Source: Crossaster papposus | Taxonomy: Eukaryota > Echinodermata > Asteroidea > Velatida > Solasteridae | Direction: 5' to 3' | NCBI GenBank assembly: GCA_037893245.1 | Contig: JBAIAA010001568.1 | Coordinates: forward strand, 62,001-126,000 | DNA: 64,000 bases | Shown here: positions 28,648 through 36,479 of the stretch, piece after piece | Layout of the letters: each line of letters begins with the position of its first letter | How positions within the stretch are numbered: position 1 is the stretch's first letter | The notes under the pieces: model-generated | The model's input: only the letters and a program-made list of their open reading frames with translations | What the model was told of the DNA's origin: nothing | The model's database searches: none | Position numbers and translations under genes: made by a program

Positions 28648-28987
28648 TAGTGGGGCGGCTTAGCTGATCAATTGTGCACTTTCCCTTAAAAGCATGAAAC
28701 TTGGCACATGGTTAGAGTAACACAATACAAAGATTTTTAGTCCAGGGGCCACCGGAAATTGCACCCCGTATGGCGGCTATCTTGGATTTCAAAATGGCCG
28801 CCATTGTGGATCTGTTTTGTTGAATATCTCCTTAACTGGTAGAGATATCGAGACAGTTGAAACGCCTATACCCACATTTTAGGGGTCTAGGAATCCATTG
28901 GTGACATAAAAGTTTGAAAATTGTGGCCGCCATCTTGAATTCCAAGATGGCCACCATCCACGAGCTATTTTGCTCAATATCTCATGA
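28648..28987 (+). repeat. Left terminal inverted repeat (340 bp)
   Basis: Reads TAGTGGGGCGGCTTAGCT at the tip and CTCAATATCTCATGA at the inner end. It matches the reverse complement of 32550-32899 with few substitutions. The main difference lies just inside the tip, where the left arm has GATCA and the right arm has a run of nine As followed by TGGCG (in the same orientation). The high identity indicates recent insertion or maintenance. Confidence 0.95.
28781..28888 (+). repeat. Internal direct repeat, copy 1 (108 bp)
   Basis: Begins CTTGGATTTCAAAATGGCC and ends TATACCCACATTTTAGGGGTCT. A diverged second copy of the same length lies at 28934-29041, a period of 153 bp. Both contain a GATGGC/AATGGC motif at the start, an ATATCTC block in the middle and the TATACCCAC..TTTAGGGGTCT end. 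Confidence 0.8.
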
Positions 28988-29041
28988 AGTAGTAAAGATA
29001 TCAATACATTTTTAACACCTATACCCACGTTTTAGGGGTCT
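28934..29041 (+). repeat. Internal direct repeat, copy 2 (108 bp)
   Basis: Diverged partner of 28781-28888, from CTTGAATTCCAAGATGGCC to TAGGGGTCT. Its last 54 bases extend beyond the part shared with the right arm, so this is the surviving centre of the outer element. The retroelement starts immediately after it. Confidence 0.75.
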
Positions 29042-29063
29042 TCTCCTCTCCTGCGAGCTGGAC

Positions 29064-29651
29064 TTGGGCCCATCTGCATCGGCAACCGGGCCGGCCGCGT
29101 TCTCGCGCGGACTGTCCGAGGAGGGCTTTAAACGGGTGAGGTTCCTGGCGGAAGGCGTCAGCGCTTTGACGGCTGCCGGGGAGCGCATCGCCCGCCAGGT
29201 GCGGCTCCTTTCCCGGTCGGTCGAGACTGGCACGCCGCCACCCTGTATCAAGGTGGACGTGCGGCCGCCGCATCTGCGCCGATCTCTGAGGTTTCAGAGT
29301 TCGTTCCGGGATCGTTGGAGCGGTCTCCGGAGGGGAGCATCGTTGCTGTTCGCGGGAATCTCGCTGGAGGGGTGCACGCACCGGCTGCCAGTCGCCGGGG
29401 ACCGGCTCGCCGGCGCCGGAAGCTCGGCGCAGGAAGGGCTTGCTGGGGGTTTCCAGGGTCGGGACCATTCTGCCGCTCGGAGGCTCCTTGACCCTGTCGG
29501 CCCAACGGGGGCGTCGGGAGGGGGCGACAGCCCTGAGCCGATCTCTGACCACTGCGGGGCCGAGCAGTCCTTTTCGGGGCTGCCACGCCTTCTCGGGGGA
29601 GGTGGGTCCGTCATTTTGCCCTTATTATTGTATGGTGGCTGTAATAAATAA
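29064..29651 (+). pseudogene. Possible 5' open reading frame of the Penelope-like element
   Basis: A 195-codon + strand frame from ATG to TAA, in a different frame from the reverse transcriptase, ending where two overlapping AATAAA hexamers occur. I do not recognise the product. The N-terminal third (residues about 10-60) is charged with regularly spaced Leu, Ala and Arg and could be helical; the C-terminal half is Gly- and Ala-rich and low in complexity. It shares the G-rich, A-poor composition of the downstream frame, so its openness may also come from loss of As in stop codons. It may be an accessory frame of the element or a fragment of another element. It is most likely non-functional. 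Confidence 0.4.
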
Positions 29652-31779
29652 ACTGGAATGTGGCCCATCCTGCATTGTCTGTTGTATCCGGGCCATTGGT
29701 CTCTTGGCTGCCGTGGCGGGAGGAGAACTCGACGGGAAAGCTGAGGGATCGCTTGGTCGGTCGAGGTCTGGCCGTTTCTCGGGCGGGTGCGGATCGAGAG
29801 CCGGGCGAGCCGGCTCCAGTCATTTGCGCTCGCTGGCGGTGCGGTGCCGGTCCTTCGTGGCAGGCCTATCCGGGGCGGCACTGTCGCGGACCGAAGCAGT
29901 TGCTTTGGGAAGGGGTTTAGGTTTCGTGCCTGCTCCTGCTGGGCCGGGCCGCGGAGCGCTTTTAGGTGGCGTGAGTGCCTTCAGTCGAAGGCTGGGAGTT
30001 GCATTCTTGGTGCGTGATGGGCGCTCCAGGGGCCATCCTTTCGGGCCGCCATCGGGCTGGCGACCTGAGTCGTCCCCTGGTGCAACGCTGGAAGAGTGCT
30101 TGGAGGCCGCTGGGTTCGAGCTGGCCCGTGTCGGGCTGGGGAGTCGGCGGGCGGACGTGACCGCGCGGGATTTGTCCGACATGGGTGGACTCGGGAACGG
30201 TCCTGACATCGTGGTCGAGCCGTGTGGCGGGGGCGGGGGCATTTGCATTGTGGGCCGCTCGGATTATCTACGGGTGGGTTGCCGCCGCCTTGAGTCCCAT
30301 CGCTGTGCCCAGCTGGACCGGGTTGTTGCCCCGCAAACTGTTGCGATGGTTCGCGGCACACTCGTGGAGGTGAGAGGCGGCAGGCGCATCGGCAGCGATG
30401 CTCTGAGGTGCCTCGGCCCACTTCTGCGGAGCTGTCAGTGTCCGGCCATGTGTTTTCTCCCCAAGGTGCGCGGGGCACCGCCACCGGGAGGGCCTTTTGT
30501 TGGACGTCCAATTGTGGGTGGTTGTACTGGCCCTACGGCGGGGGTTTCAGAGTGCATAGACTGCTTCCTTCTTTCCATGGTGGCCGCGCGGCCCACATGT
30601 GTCCGCTATACGGCGGACGTTTTGCGCGGGCTGGAGGAGGGACATTTTTCGCGGGATGTCCTGGTCGCGAGTATGGATGTTGTTTCTATGTGCACCGGTG
30701 TCCGACGGGCGGGGGCGGTCCAATGTGTTTGCGGTGCCCTCGAGGGCGCAGGCCGTTGCCGCCCAATCGCGGAACCACCTTCAATTTGCATCCGGGGGCT
30801 TCTGGAACTCATCCTCGGTCGCGGCTGCTTCCGTTTCGGGAGTGGGTTCTTTCTCCGGAGGGTTGGTTGTGCGGTGGGCTCCGCATCAGGCCCTGAAATT
30901 TGTGACGTCGCCCTGCACGGCTTCGAGGGCAAAGTGGTCCAGGGGGCGGGTGGCATCCTTGCATGGTGGCGCTGCGGAGGCGACATGTTGGTCATCTGCA
31001 ACGGAGCTCTGAACGAGTTCCGGGGTCTAGTCGCGGAGGTGGGCGGGATGCGCCCAACTCTAAGGTTTGCATGCGGGGCCTCTGAATCATCAATCGGCTA
31101 CCTTGACTTGACCATATTTGAAGGAGACCGTTTCCATGGGGCAGGAGTCCTGGACGCCGGGGTCTGCACGGGGCCGGCGGAGGCCTTCCAGTATATCCGT
31201 GGGGCATCATCCCGCCCACCCCGTATTTTCAAGGCGTTCATGTGCGGGGAGGCGCTCCGCTGCGCTAGGGGCGCCGGCAGCGCGGATGGTTTCCGCAGCG
31301 GAGTCGAGGTGTTCTCGGAGAGGCTAACCACGGGAGGCTGCACTTCCGGTGAAGTCGGAGCGGCAGCAGCCGGGGTCTCACGTGCCGACCGATCGAGACT
31401 GGTGCACGGCGCAGGGGATGGAGAGGGAGCAGGACGGGCTCCGCTTGTCTTCGCAGCCACCTGCAGCCCAGCCATGGATCGCGGTGACATGTGTCGAGCG
31501 GTGGGCAGGCACTGGAGCTTGATCGAGGGCAGTCGGGTGCTCTCGGAGCTTTTACCGAGGCCTCCTTTTGTTGCCTTCGAGGGGGCCCAGAGCATTCGAG
31601 AGAGGTTGGTGAGAGCTGAGCTGCCACAGCGGGGGCGGGGGCTCGAGCCGCTCCCGGCAGACTCTGACTTTTTCGAGCAGCCTGCTGAGCCGGTCGAGGC
31701 CCTCAACATGTTGCTCTCCTTGCTGGGGGGCGGTCTGAAGCCGGCTGGCGGACGTGTGGCTCGGTCCAAGCTTGCATGA
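29440..31779 (+). pseudogene. Penelope-like reverse transcriptase, catalytically dead
   Basis: A 779-codon frame; family similarity runs from about residue 141 to 730. Recognisable in order: the pre-RT segment with GRGLGFVP (157-164); DIVVEPCGGGGG (256-267), where the family has a Lys-Pro-Ala-Asp-Lys-Gly-Gly block; CFLPKVRG (338-345); GRPIVGGC (355-362); motif A with Asp413 in SMDVVSMCTG; the motif B region GCAVGSASGP (476-485); motif C at 509-515, reading WWRCGGD where a Tyr-x-Asp-Asp is required; LDLT (555-558); and the C-terminal APLVF, HWSLIEGS and LVRAEL blocks (667-728). Conserved Tyr, His, Lys, Asn and Asp are repeatedly replaced by Cys, Arg, Gly or Ser, each explained by A to G. Lys, Asn and Tyr are nearly absent. 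The GIY-YIG endonuclease is missing; residues 731-779 are translated 3' untranslated sequence. The upstream ATG is not trustworthy. Confidence 0.85.
29643..29652 (+). promoter_or_regulatory. Two overlapping AATAAA hexamers
   Basis: AATAAATAAA on the + strand, at the stop codon of the 195-codon frame and just after ATGs of the reverse transcriptase frame. It may be a polyadenylation signal of an upstream element fragment, or chance. It stands in a short stretch (about 29610-29690) that is less G-rich than its surroundings. Confidence 0.35.
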
Positions 31780-32058
31780 TTGGAGTGTGCCCGGTCCCAG
31801 CCGCAACCTCTCTGCGAGTCAGCTTCGATTCTTTTTGGGTCACCCATTTGCAGCTGACGAGTGCTGCAGCGGGGCGCGAAAGCATGCTGGTTGTCCAACC
31901 GGCTGGAGTCGCTCAGTCTCTTGTGTCCGCCCAATGTGCATTTTGGTTTGGACGTAGCCGGCGAAGACTGGGTCATGCTTGGGGTCCATTTTGGGCCGGA
32001 ACGGGTCGGGAGAGGGGGAGTGTCGCTGGGTGGGATGGTGCCATCTCATTTCTAAAAT
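31630..32058 (+). repeat. Retroelement 3' region, copy 1 (A-to-G hypermutated)
   Basis: Aligns with 32059-32549 over its whole length. It starts directly after the last recognisable reverse transcriptase residue and includes the frame's stop codon and a ribozyme remnant. Where the two copies differ by a purine, this copy has G and the other A at about 85 sites in my hand alignment, with one site reversed. It lacks 57 bp present in the second copy (32320-32376), with CT microhomology at the junction. Confidence 0.95.
31850..31889 (+). ncRNA. Hammerhead ribozyme remnant, inactivated
   Basis: Counterpart of 32281-32324 in the hypermutated copy. The core CTGACGA (31854-31860) and GAAA (31878-31881) remain. 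Stem II is GTGC/GCGC with a U-G wobble where the intact copy has U-A. The base after CU is G at 31889, which is not allowed at the cleavage position. The 3' strand of stem I is gone because a 57-bp deletion begins there. Not expected to cleave. Confidence 0.75.
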
Positions 32059-32549
32059 CAAAAGCAAAAGCTCGAACCACTCCCAACAGACTCTGGCTTT
32101 TTCGAACAACCTACTGAACCAGACGAAACCCCTTAACATATTGCTCTCCTTACTGGAGGAACAATCTGAAACCGACTAACAAACATATGGCTCAATCCAA
32201 ACTTACATGATTGGAATATACCCAATCCCATCCACAACCTCTCTGCGAGTCAGCTTCGATTCTTTTTGAATCACCCATTTGCAACTGACGAGTGCTACAG
32301 CAAGGCACGAAAGCATGCTATTGCTATCAAGAGGATTTGTAAACATAATCCTCTGCTCGCACCTCTAATCACATCTGATTATCCAACCAACTAAAGTCAC
32401 TCAATCTCTTATGTCCACCCAATATTTAAATTTTGACATAACCGGCAAAGACTAAGTCATGCTTAAAATCCATTTTAAGCCAAAACAAGTCAAGAGAAAG
32501 GGAGTGTCACTGAATGGGATAGTGCCATCTCATTTCTAAAATTCTAAAA
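32059..32549 (+). repeat. Retroelement 3' region, copy 2 (not hypermutated)
   Basis: Tandem copy of the preceding repeat without the G enrichment, consistent with a 5'-truncated second insertion or a terminal repeat of the same element. It has a complete hammerhead motif (32281-32324), followed by a perfect 8-bp inverted repeat (AGAGGATT 32330-32337, AATCCTCT 32347-32354, 9-nt loop), and ends with TTCTAAAATTCTAAAA next to the right arm of the outer element. No coding potential is visible. Confidence 0.9.
32281..32324 (+). ncRNA. Hammerhead ribozyme motif, type I, intact core
   Basis: Segments in order: stem I 5' strand GCAA (32281-32284); core CTGACGA (32285-32291); stem II GTGC (32292-32295), 9-nt loop and GCAC (32305-32308); core GAAA (32309-32312); very short stem III GC-AT-GC (32313-32318); T then A (32319-32320), giving the cleavable triplet CUA with predicted cleavage after 32320; stem I 3' strand TTGC (32321-32324), fully complementary to GCAA. 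All required core bases are present. The stem III sequence GCATGC is self-complementary, which suits cleavage as a dimer, as described for retroelement hammerheads. Role inferred from the family: processing of tandem transcripts of Penelope-like elements. Found by eye; outer stem I pairing and activity are untested. Confidence 0.8.
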
Positions 32550-32899
32550 TCATGAGATATTGAGCAAAATAGCTCGTGGATGGTGGCCATCTTGGAATTC
32601 AAGATGGCGGCCACAATTTTCAAACTTTTATGTCACCAATGGATTCCTAGACCCCTAAAATGTGGGTATAGGCGTTTCAACTGTCTCGATATCTCTACCA
32701 GTTAAGGAGATATTCAACAAAACAGATCCACAATGGCGGCCATTTTGAAATCCAAGATGGCCACCATACGGGGTGCAATTTCCGGTGGCCCCTGGACTAA
32801 AAATCCTTGTATTGTGTTACTCTAACTATGTGCCAAGTTTCATGCTTTTAAGGGAAAGTGCACAATCGCCATTTTTTTTTGAGCTAAGCCGCCCCACTA
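32550..32899 (-). repeat. Right terminal inverted repeat (350 bp)
   Basis: Reverse-complement partner of 28648-28987. It is about 10 bp longer because of a T9 run (about 32872-32880 on the + strand) near the tip. The inner end TCATGAG abuts the TTCTAAAA repeats that end the retroelement. Confidence 0.95.
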
Positions 32900-32902
32900 T
32901 AA
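32900..32902 (+). repeat. Target site duplication TAA, right
   Basis: Right partner of the TAA at 28645-28647. TWA 3-bp duplications are typical of PIF/Harbinger transposons, but the terminal sequence alone does not settle the superfamily. Confidence 0.75.
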
Positions 32903-33650
32903 GAAATATGTAAAGGGAAAGAAGTGTGCATAAGAAATAAACACATGATGTCGGGACAAGCCCTCGAGTTAAATATGTAAAGGGAAAGAAGTGTGCATAA
33001 GAAATAATAAAGGGAAAGAAGTGTGCATAAGAAATATGTAAAGGGAAAGAAGTGTGCATAAGAAATATGTAAAGGGAAAGAAGTGTGCATAATAAATATG
33101 TAAAGGGAAAGAAGTGTGCATAAGAAATATGTAAAGGGAAAGAAGTGTGCATAAGAAATATGTAAAGGGAAAGAAGTGTGCATAAGAAATATGTAAAGGG
33201 AAAGAAGTGTGCATAAGAAATATGTAAAGGGAAAGAAGTGTGCATAAGAAATATGTAAAGGGAAAGAAGTGTGCATAAGAAATATGTAAAGGGAAAGAAG
33301 TGTGCATAAGAAATATGTAAAGGGAAAGAAGTGTGCATAAGAAATATGTAAAGGGAAAGAAGTGTGCATAAGAAATATGTAAAGGGAAAGAAGTGTGCAT
33401 AAGAAATATGTAAAGGGAAAGAAGTGTGCATAATAAATATGTAAAGGGAAAGAAGTGTGCATAATAAATATGTAAAGGGAAAGAAGTGTGCATAAGAAAT
33501 ATGTAAAGGGAAAGAAGTGTGCATAAGAAATATGTAAAGGGAAAGAAGTGTGCATAAGAAATATGTAAAGGGAAAGAAGTGTGCATAAGAAATATGTAAA
33601 GGGAAAGAAGTGTGCATAAGAAATATGTAAAGGGAAAGAAGTGTGCGTAA

Positions 33651-36479
33651 GAAATATGTAAAGGGAAAGAAGTGTGCATAAGAAATATGTAAAGGGAAAG
33701 AAGTGTGCATAAGAAATATGTAAAGGGAAAGAAGTGTGCATAAGAAATATGTAAAGGGAAAGAAGTGTGCATAAGAAATATGTAAAGGGAAAGAAGTGTG
33801 CATAAGAAATATGTAAAGGGAAAGAAGTGTGCATAAGAAATATGTAAAGGGAAAGAAGTGTGCATAAGAAATATGTAAAGGGAAAGAAGTGTGCATAAGA
33901 AATATGTAAAGGGAAAGAAGTGTGCATAAGAAATATGTAAAGGGAAAGAAGTGTGCATAAGAAATATGTAAAGGGAAAGAAGTGTGCATAAGAAATATGT
34001 AAAGGGAAAGAAGTGTGCATAAGAAATATGTAAAGGGAAAGAAGTGTGCATAAGAAATATGTAAAGGGAAAGAAGTGTGCATAAGAAATATGTAAAGGGA
34101 AAGAAGTGTGCATAAGAAATATGTAAAGGGAAAGAAGTGTGCATAAGAAATATGTAAAGGGAAAGAAGTGTGCATAAGAAATATGTAAAGGGAAAGAAGT
34201 GTGCATAAGAAATATGTAAAGGGAAAGAAGTGTGCATAAGAAATATGTAAAGGGAAAGAAGTGTGCATAAGAAATATGTAAAGGGAAAGAAGTGTGCATA
34301 AGAAATATGTAAAGGGAAAGAAGTGTGCATAAGAAATATGTAAAGGGAAAGAAGTGTGCATAAGAAATATGTAAAGGGAAAGAAGTGTGCATAAGAAATA
34401 TGTAAAGGGAAAGAAGTGTGCATAAGAAATATGTAAAGGGAAAGAAGTGTGCATAAGAAATATGTAAAGGGAAAGAAGTGTGCATAAGAAATATGTAAAG
34501 GGAAAGAAGTGTGCATAAGAAATATGTAAAGGGAAAGAAGTGTGCATAAGAAATATGTAAAGGGAAAGAAGTGTGCATAAGAAATATGTAAAGGGAAAGA
34601 AGTGTGCATAAGAAATATGTAAAGGGAAAGAAGTGTGCATAAGAAATATGTAAAGGGAAAGAAGTGTGCATAAGAAATATGTAAAGGGAAAGAAGTGTGC
34701 ATAAGAAATATGTAAAGGGAAAGAAGTGTGCATAAGAAATATGTAAAGGGAAAGAAGTGTGCATAAGAAATATGTAAAGGGAAAGAAGTGTGCATAAGAA
34801 ATATGTAAAGGGAAAGAAGTGTGCATAAGAAATATGTAAAGGGAAAGAAGTGTGCATAAGAAATATGTAAAGGGAAAGAAGTGTGCATAAGAAATATGTA
34901 AAGGGAAAGAAGTGTGCATAAGAAATATGTAAAGGGAAAGAAGTGTGCATAAGAAATATGTAAAGGGAAAGAAGTGTGCATAAGAAATATGTAAAGGGAA
35001 AGAAGTGTGCATAAGAAATATGTAAAGGGAAAGAAGTGTGCATAAGAAATATGTAAAGGGAAAGAAGTGTGCATAAGAAATATGTAAAGGGAAAGAAGTG
35101 TGCATAAGAAATATGTAAAGGGAAAGAAGTGTGCATAAGAAATATGTAAAGGGAAAGAAGTGTGCATAAGAAATATGTAAAGGGAAAGAAGTGTGCATAA
35201 GAAATATGTAAAGGGAAAGAAGTGTGCATAAGAAATATGTAAAGGGAAAGAAGTGTGCATAAGAAATATGTAAAGGGAAAGAAGTGTGCATAAGAAATAT
35301 GTAAAGGGAAAGAAGTGTGCATAAGAAATATGTAAAGGGAAAGAAGTGTGCATAAGAAATATGTAAAGGGAAAGAAGTGTGCATAAGAAATATGTAAAGG
35401 GAAAGAAGTGTGCATAAGAAATATGTAAAGGGAAAGAAGTGTGCATAAGAAATATGTAAAGGGAAAGAAGTGTGCATAAGAAATATGTAAAGGGAAAGAA
35501 GTGTGCATAAGAAATATGTAAAGGGAAAGAAGTGTGCATAAGAAATATGTAAAGGGAAAGAAGTGTGCATAAGAAATATGTAAAGGGAAAGAAGTGTGCA
35601 TAAGAAATATGTAAAGGGAAAGAAGTGTGCATAAGAAATATGTAAAGGGAAAGAAGTGTGCATAAGAAATATGTAAAGGGAAAGAAGTGTGCATAAGAAA
35701 TATGTAAAGGGAAAGAAGTGTGCATAAGAAATATGTAAAGGGAAAGAAGTGTGCATAAGAAATATGTAAAGGGAAAGAAGTGTGCATAAGAAATATGTAA
35801 AGGGAAAGAAGTGTGCATAAGAAATATGTAAAGGGAAAGAAGTGTGCATAAGAAATATGTAAAGGGAAAGAAGTGTGCATAAGAAATATGTAAAGGGAAA
35901 GAAGTGTGCATAAGAAATATGTAAAGGGAAAGAAGTGTGCATAAGAAATATGTAAAGGGAAAGAAGTGTGCATAAGAAATATGTAAAGGGAAAGAAGTGT
36001 GCATAAGAAATATGTAAAGGGAAAGAAGTGTGCATAAGAAATATGTAAAGGGAAAGAAGTGTGCATAAGAAATATGTAAAGGGAAAGAAGTGTGCATAAG
36101 AAATATGTAAAGGGAAAGAAGTGTGCATAAGAAATATGTAAAGGGAAAGAAGTGTGCATAAGAAATATGTAAAGGGAAAGAAGTGTGCATAAGAAATATG
36201 TAAAGGGAAAGAAGTGTGCATAAGAAATATGTAAAGGGAAAGAAGTGTGCATAAGAAATATGTAAAGGGAAAGAAGTGTGCATAAGAAATATGTAAAGGG
36301 AAAGAAGTGTGCATAAGAAATATGTAAAGGGAAAGAAGTGTGCATAAGAAATATGTAAAGGGAAAGAAGTGTGCATAAGAAATATGTAAAGGGAAAGAAG
36401 TGTGCATAAGAAATATGTAAAGGGAAAGAAGTGTGCATAAGAAATATGTAAAGGGAAAGAAGTGTGCATAAGAAATATG
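33651..36479 (+). repeat. Invariant satellite core
   Basis: After a GTGCGTAAG variant at about 33647, about 90 consecutive units show no substitution that I can see, whereas elsewhere a variant occurs every few units. Homogeneity continues, apart from one aberrant unit, to 37359 and on to about 37849. It could be a recent expansion or a consensus-built assembly segment. Confidence 0.8.

Larger units (their letters stand above)
29042..32549 (+). mobile_element. Penelope-like retroelement, A-to-G hypermutated copy plus tandem 3'-end copy
   Basis: G-rich, A-poor sequence between the inverted-repeat arms. It contains a Penelope-type reverse transcriptase frame, followed by a 3' region present twice (31630-32058 and 32059-32549) with a hammerhead-ribozyme motif in each. 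Tandem partial copies and hammerhead ribozymes in terminal repeats are known features of Penelope-like elements. The second 3' copy ends in a short TTCTAAAA repeat, a plausible retroelement tail. No GIY-YIG endonuclease segment follows the reverse transcriptase, so the element is internally deleted or of an endonuclease-lacking type. It cannot be active: the catalytic motif is mutated. The left boundary is taken where the outer element's repeat ends; no clear target duplication was found. Confidence 0.85.
28648..32899. mobile_element. Inverted-repeat element carrying a nested Penelope-like retroelement
   Basis: A 4,252-bp insertion in the satellite, bounded by nearly identical inverted repeats that both begin TAGTGGGGCGGCTTAGCT. 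I see no transposase between the arms. The outer element was probably a short non-autonomous element of about 0.75 kb (two arms plus about 54 bp of centre, 28988-29041) into which a Penelope-like retroelement was later inserted. The arms contain CAAGATGGC and AATGGCGGCCA motifs of a kind widespread in non-autonomous elements of aquatic animals. Superfamily is not assigned. Confidence 0.85.

Noticed and set aside
28650..28680. tRNA-like A box at the element tip (GGCGGCTTAGCT)
   Set aside because: No B box or cloverleaf follows, and the same tip occurs in inverted orientation at the other end, as expected for a transposon terminus.
31098..31976. 292-codon minus-strand frame and other frames inside the retroelement
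   Set aside because: They overlap the recognised reverse transcriptase frame, have no family resemblance and are explained by T-to-C loss of stops on the minus strand.
29042..32058. Repeat-induced point mutation or general GC-biased drift
   Set aside because: RIP gives C to T and G to A, the opposite direction. GC drift would also deplete T, but T and C are ordinary on the + strand; only A is depleted and G enriched.
29042..32058. Diversity-generating retroelement (adenine-targeted mutagenesis)
   Set aside because: Those change A to any base within a short target near a template repeat in bacteria, archaea and phages. Here the changes are almost only A to G and extend over about 3 kb of an animal-type retroelement.
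31630..32549. APOBEC-type G-to-A hypermutation of the second copy instead of A-to-G in the first
   Set aside because: The reverse transcriptase linked to copy 1 has lost conserved Tyr, His, Lys and Asp by A to G, and the ribozyme is intact only in the A-containing copy. Sites do not follow a strict GG context. A small G-to-A contribution in copy 2 cannot be excluded.
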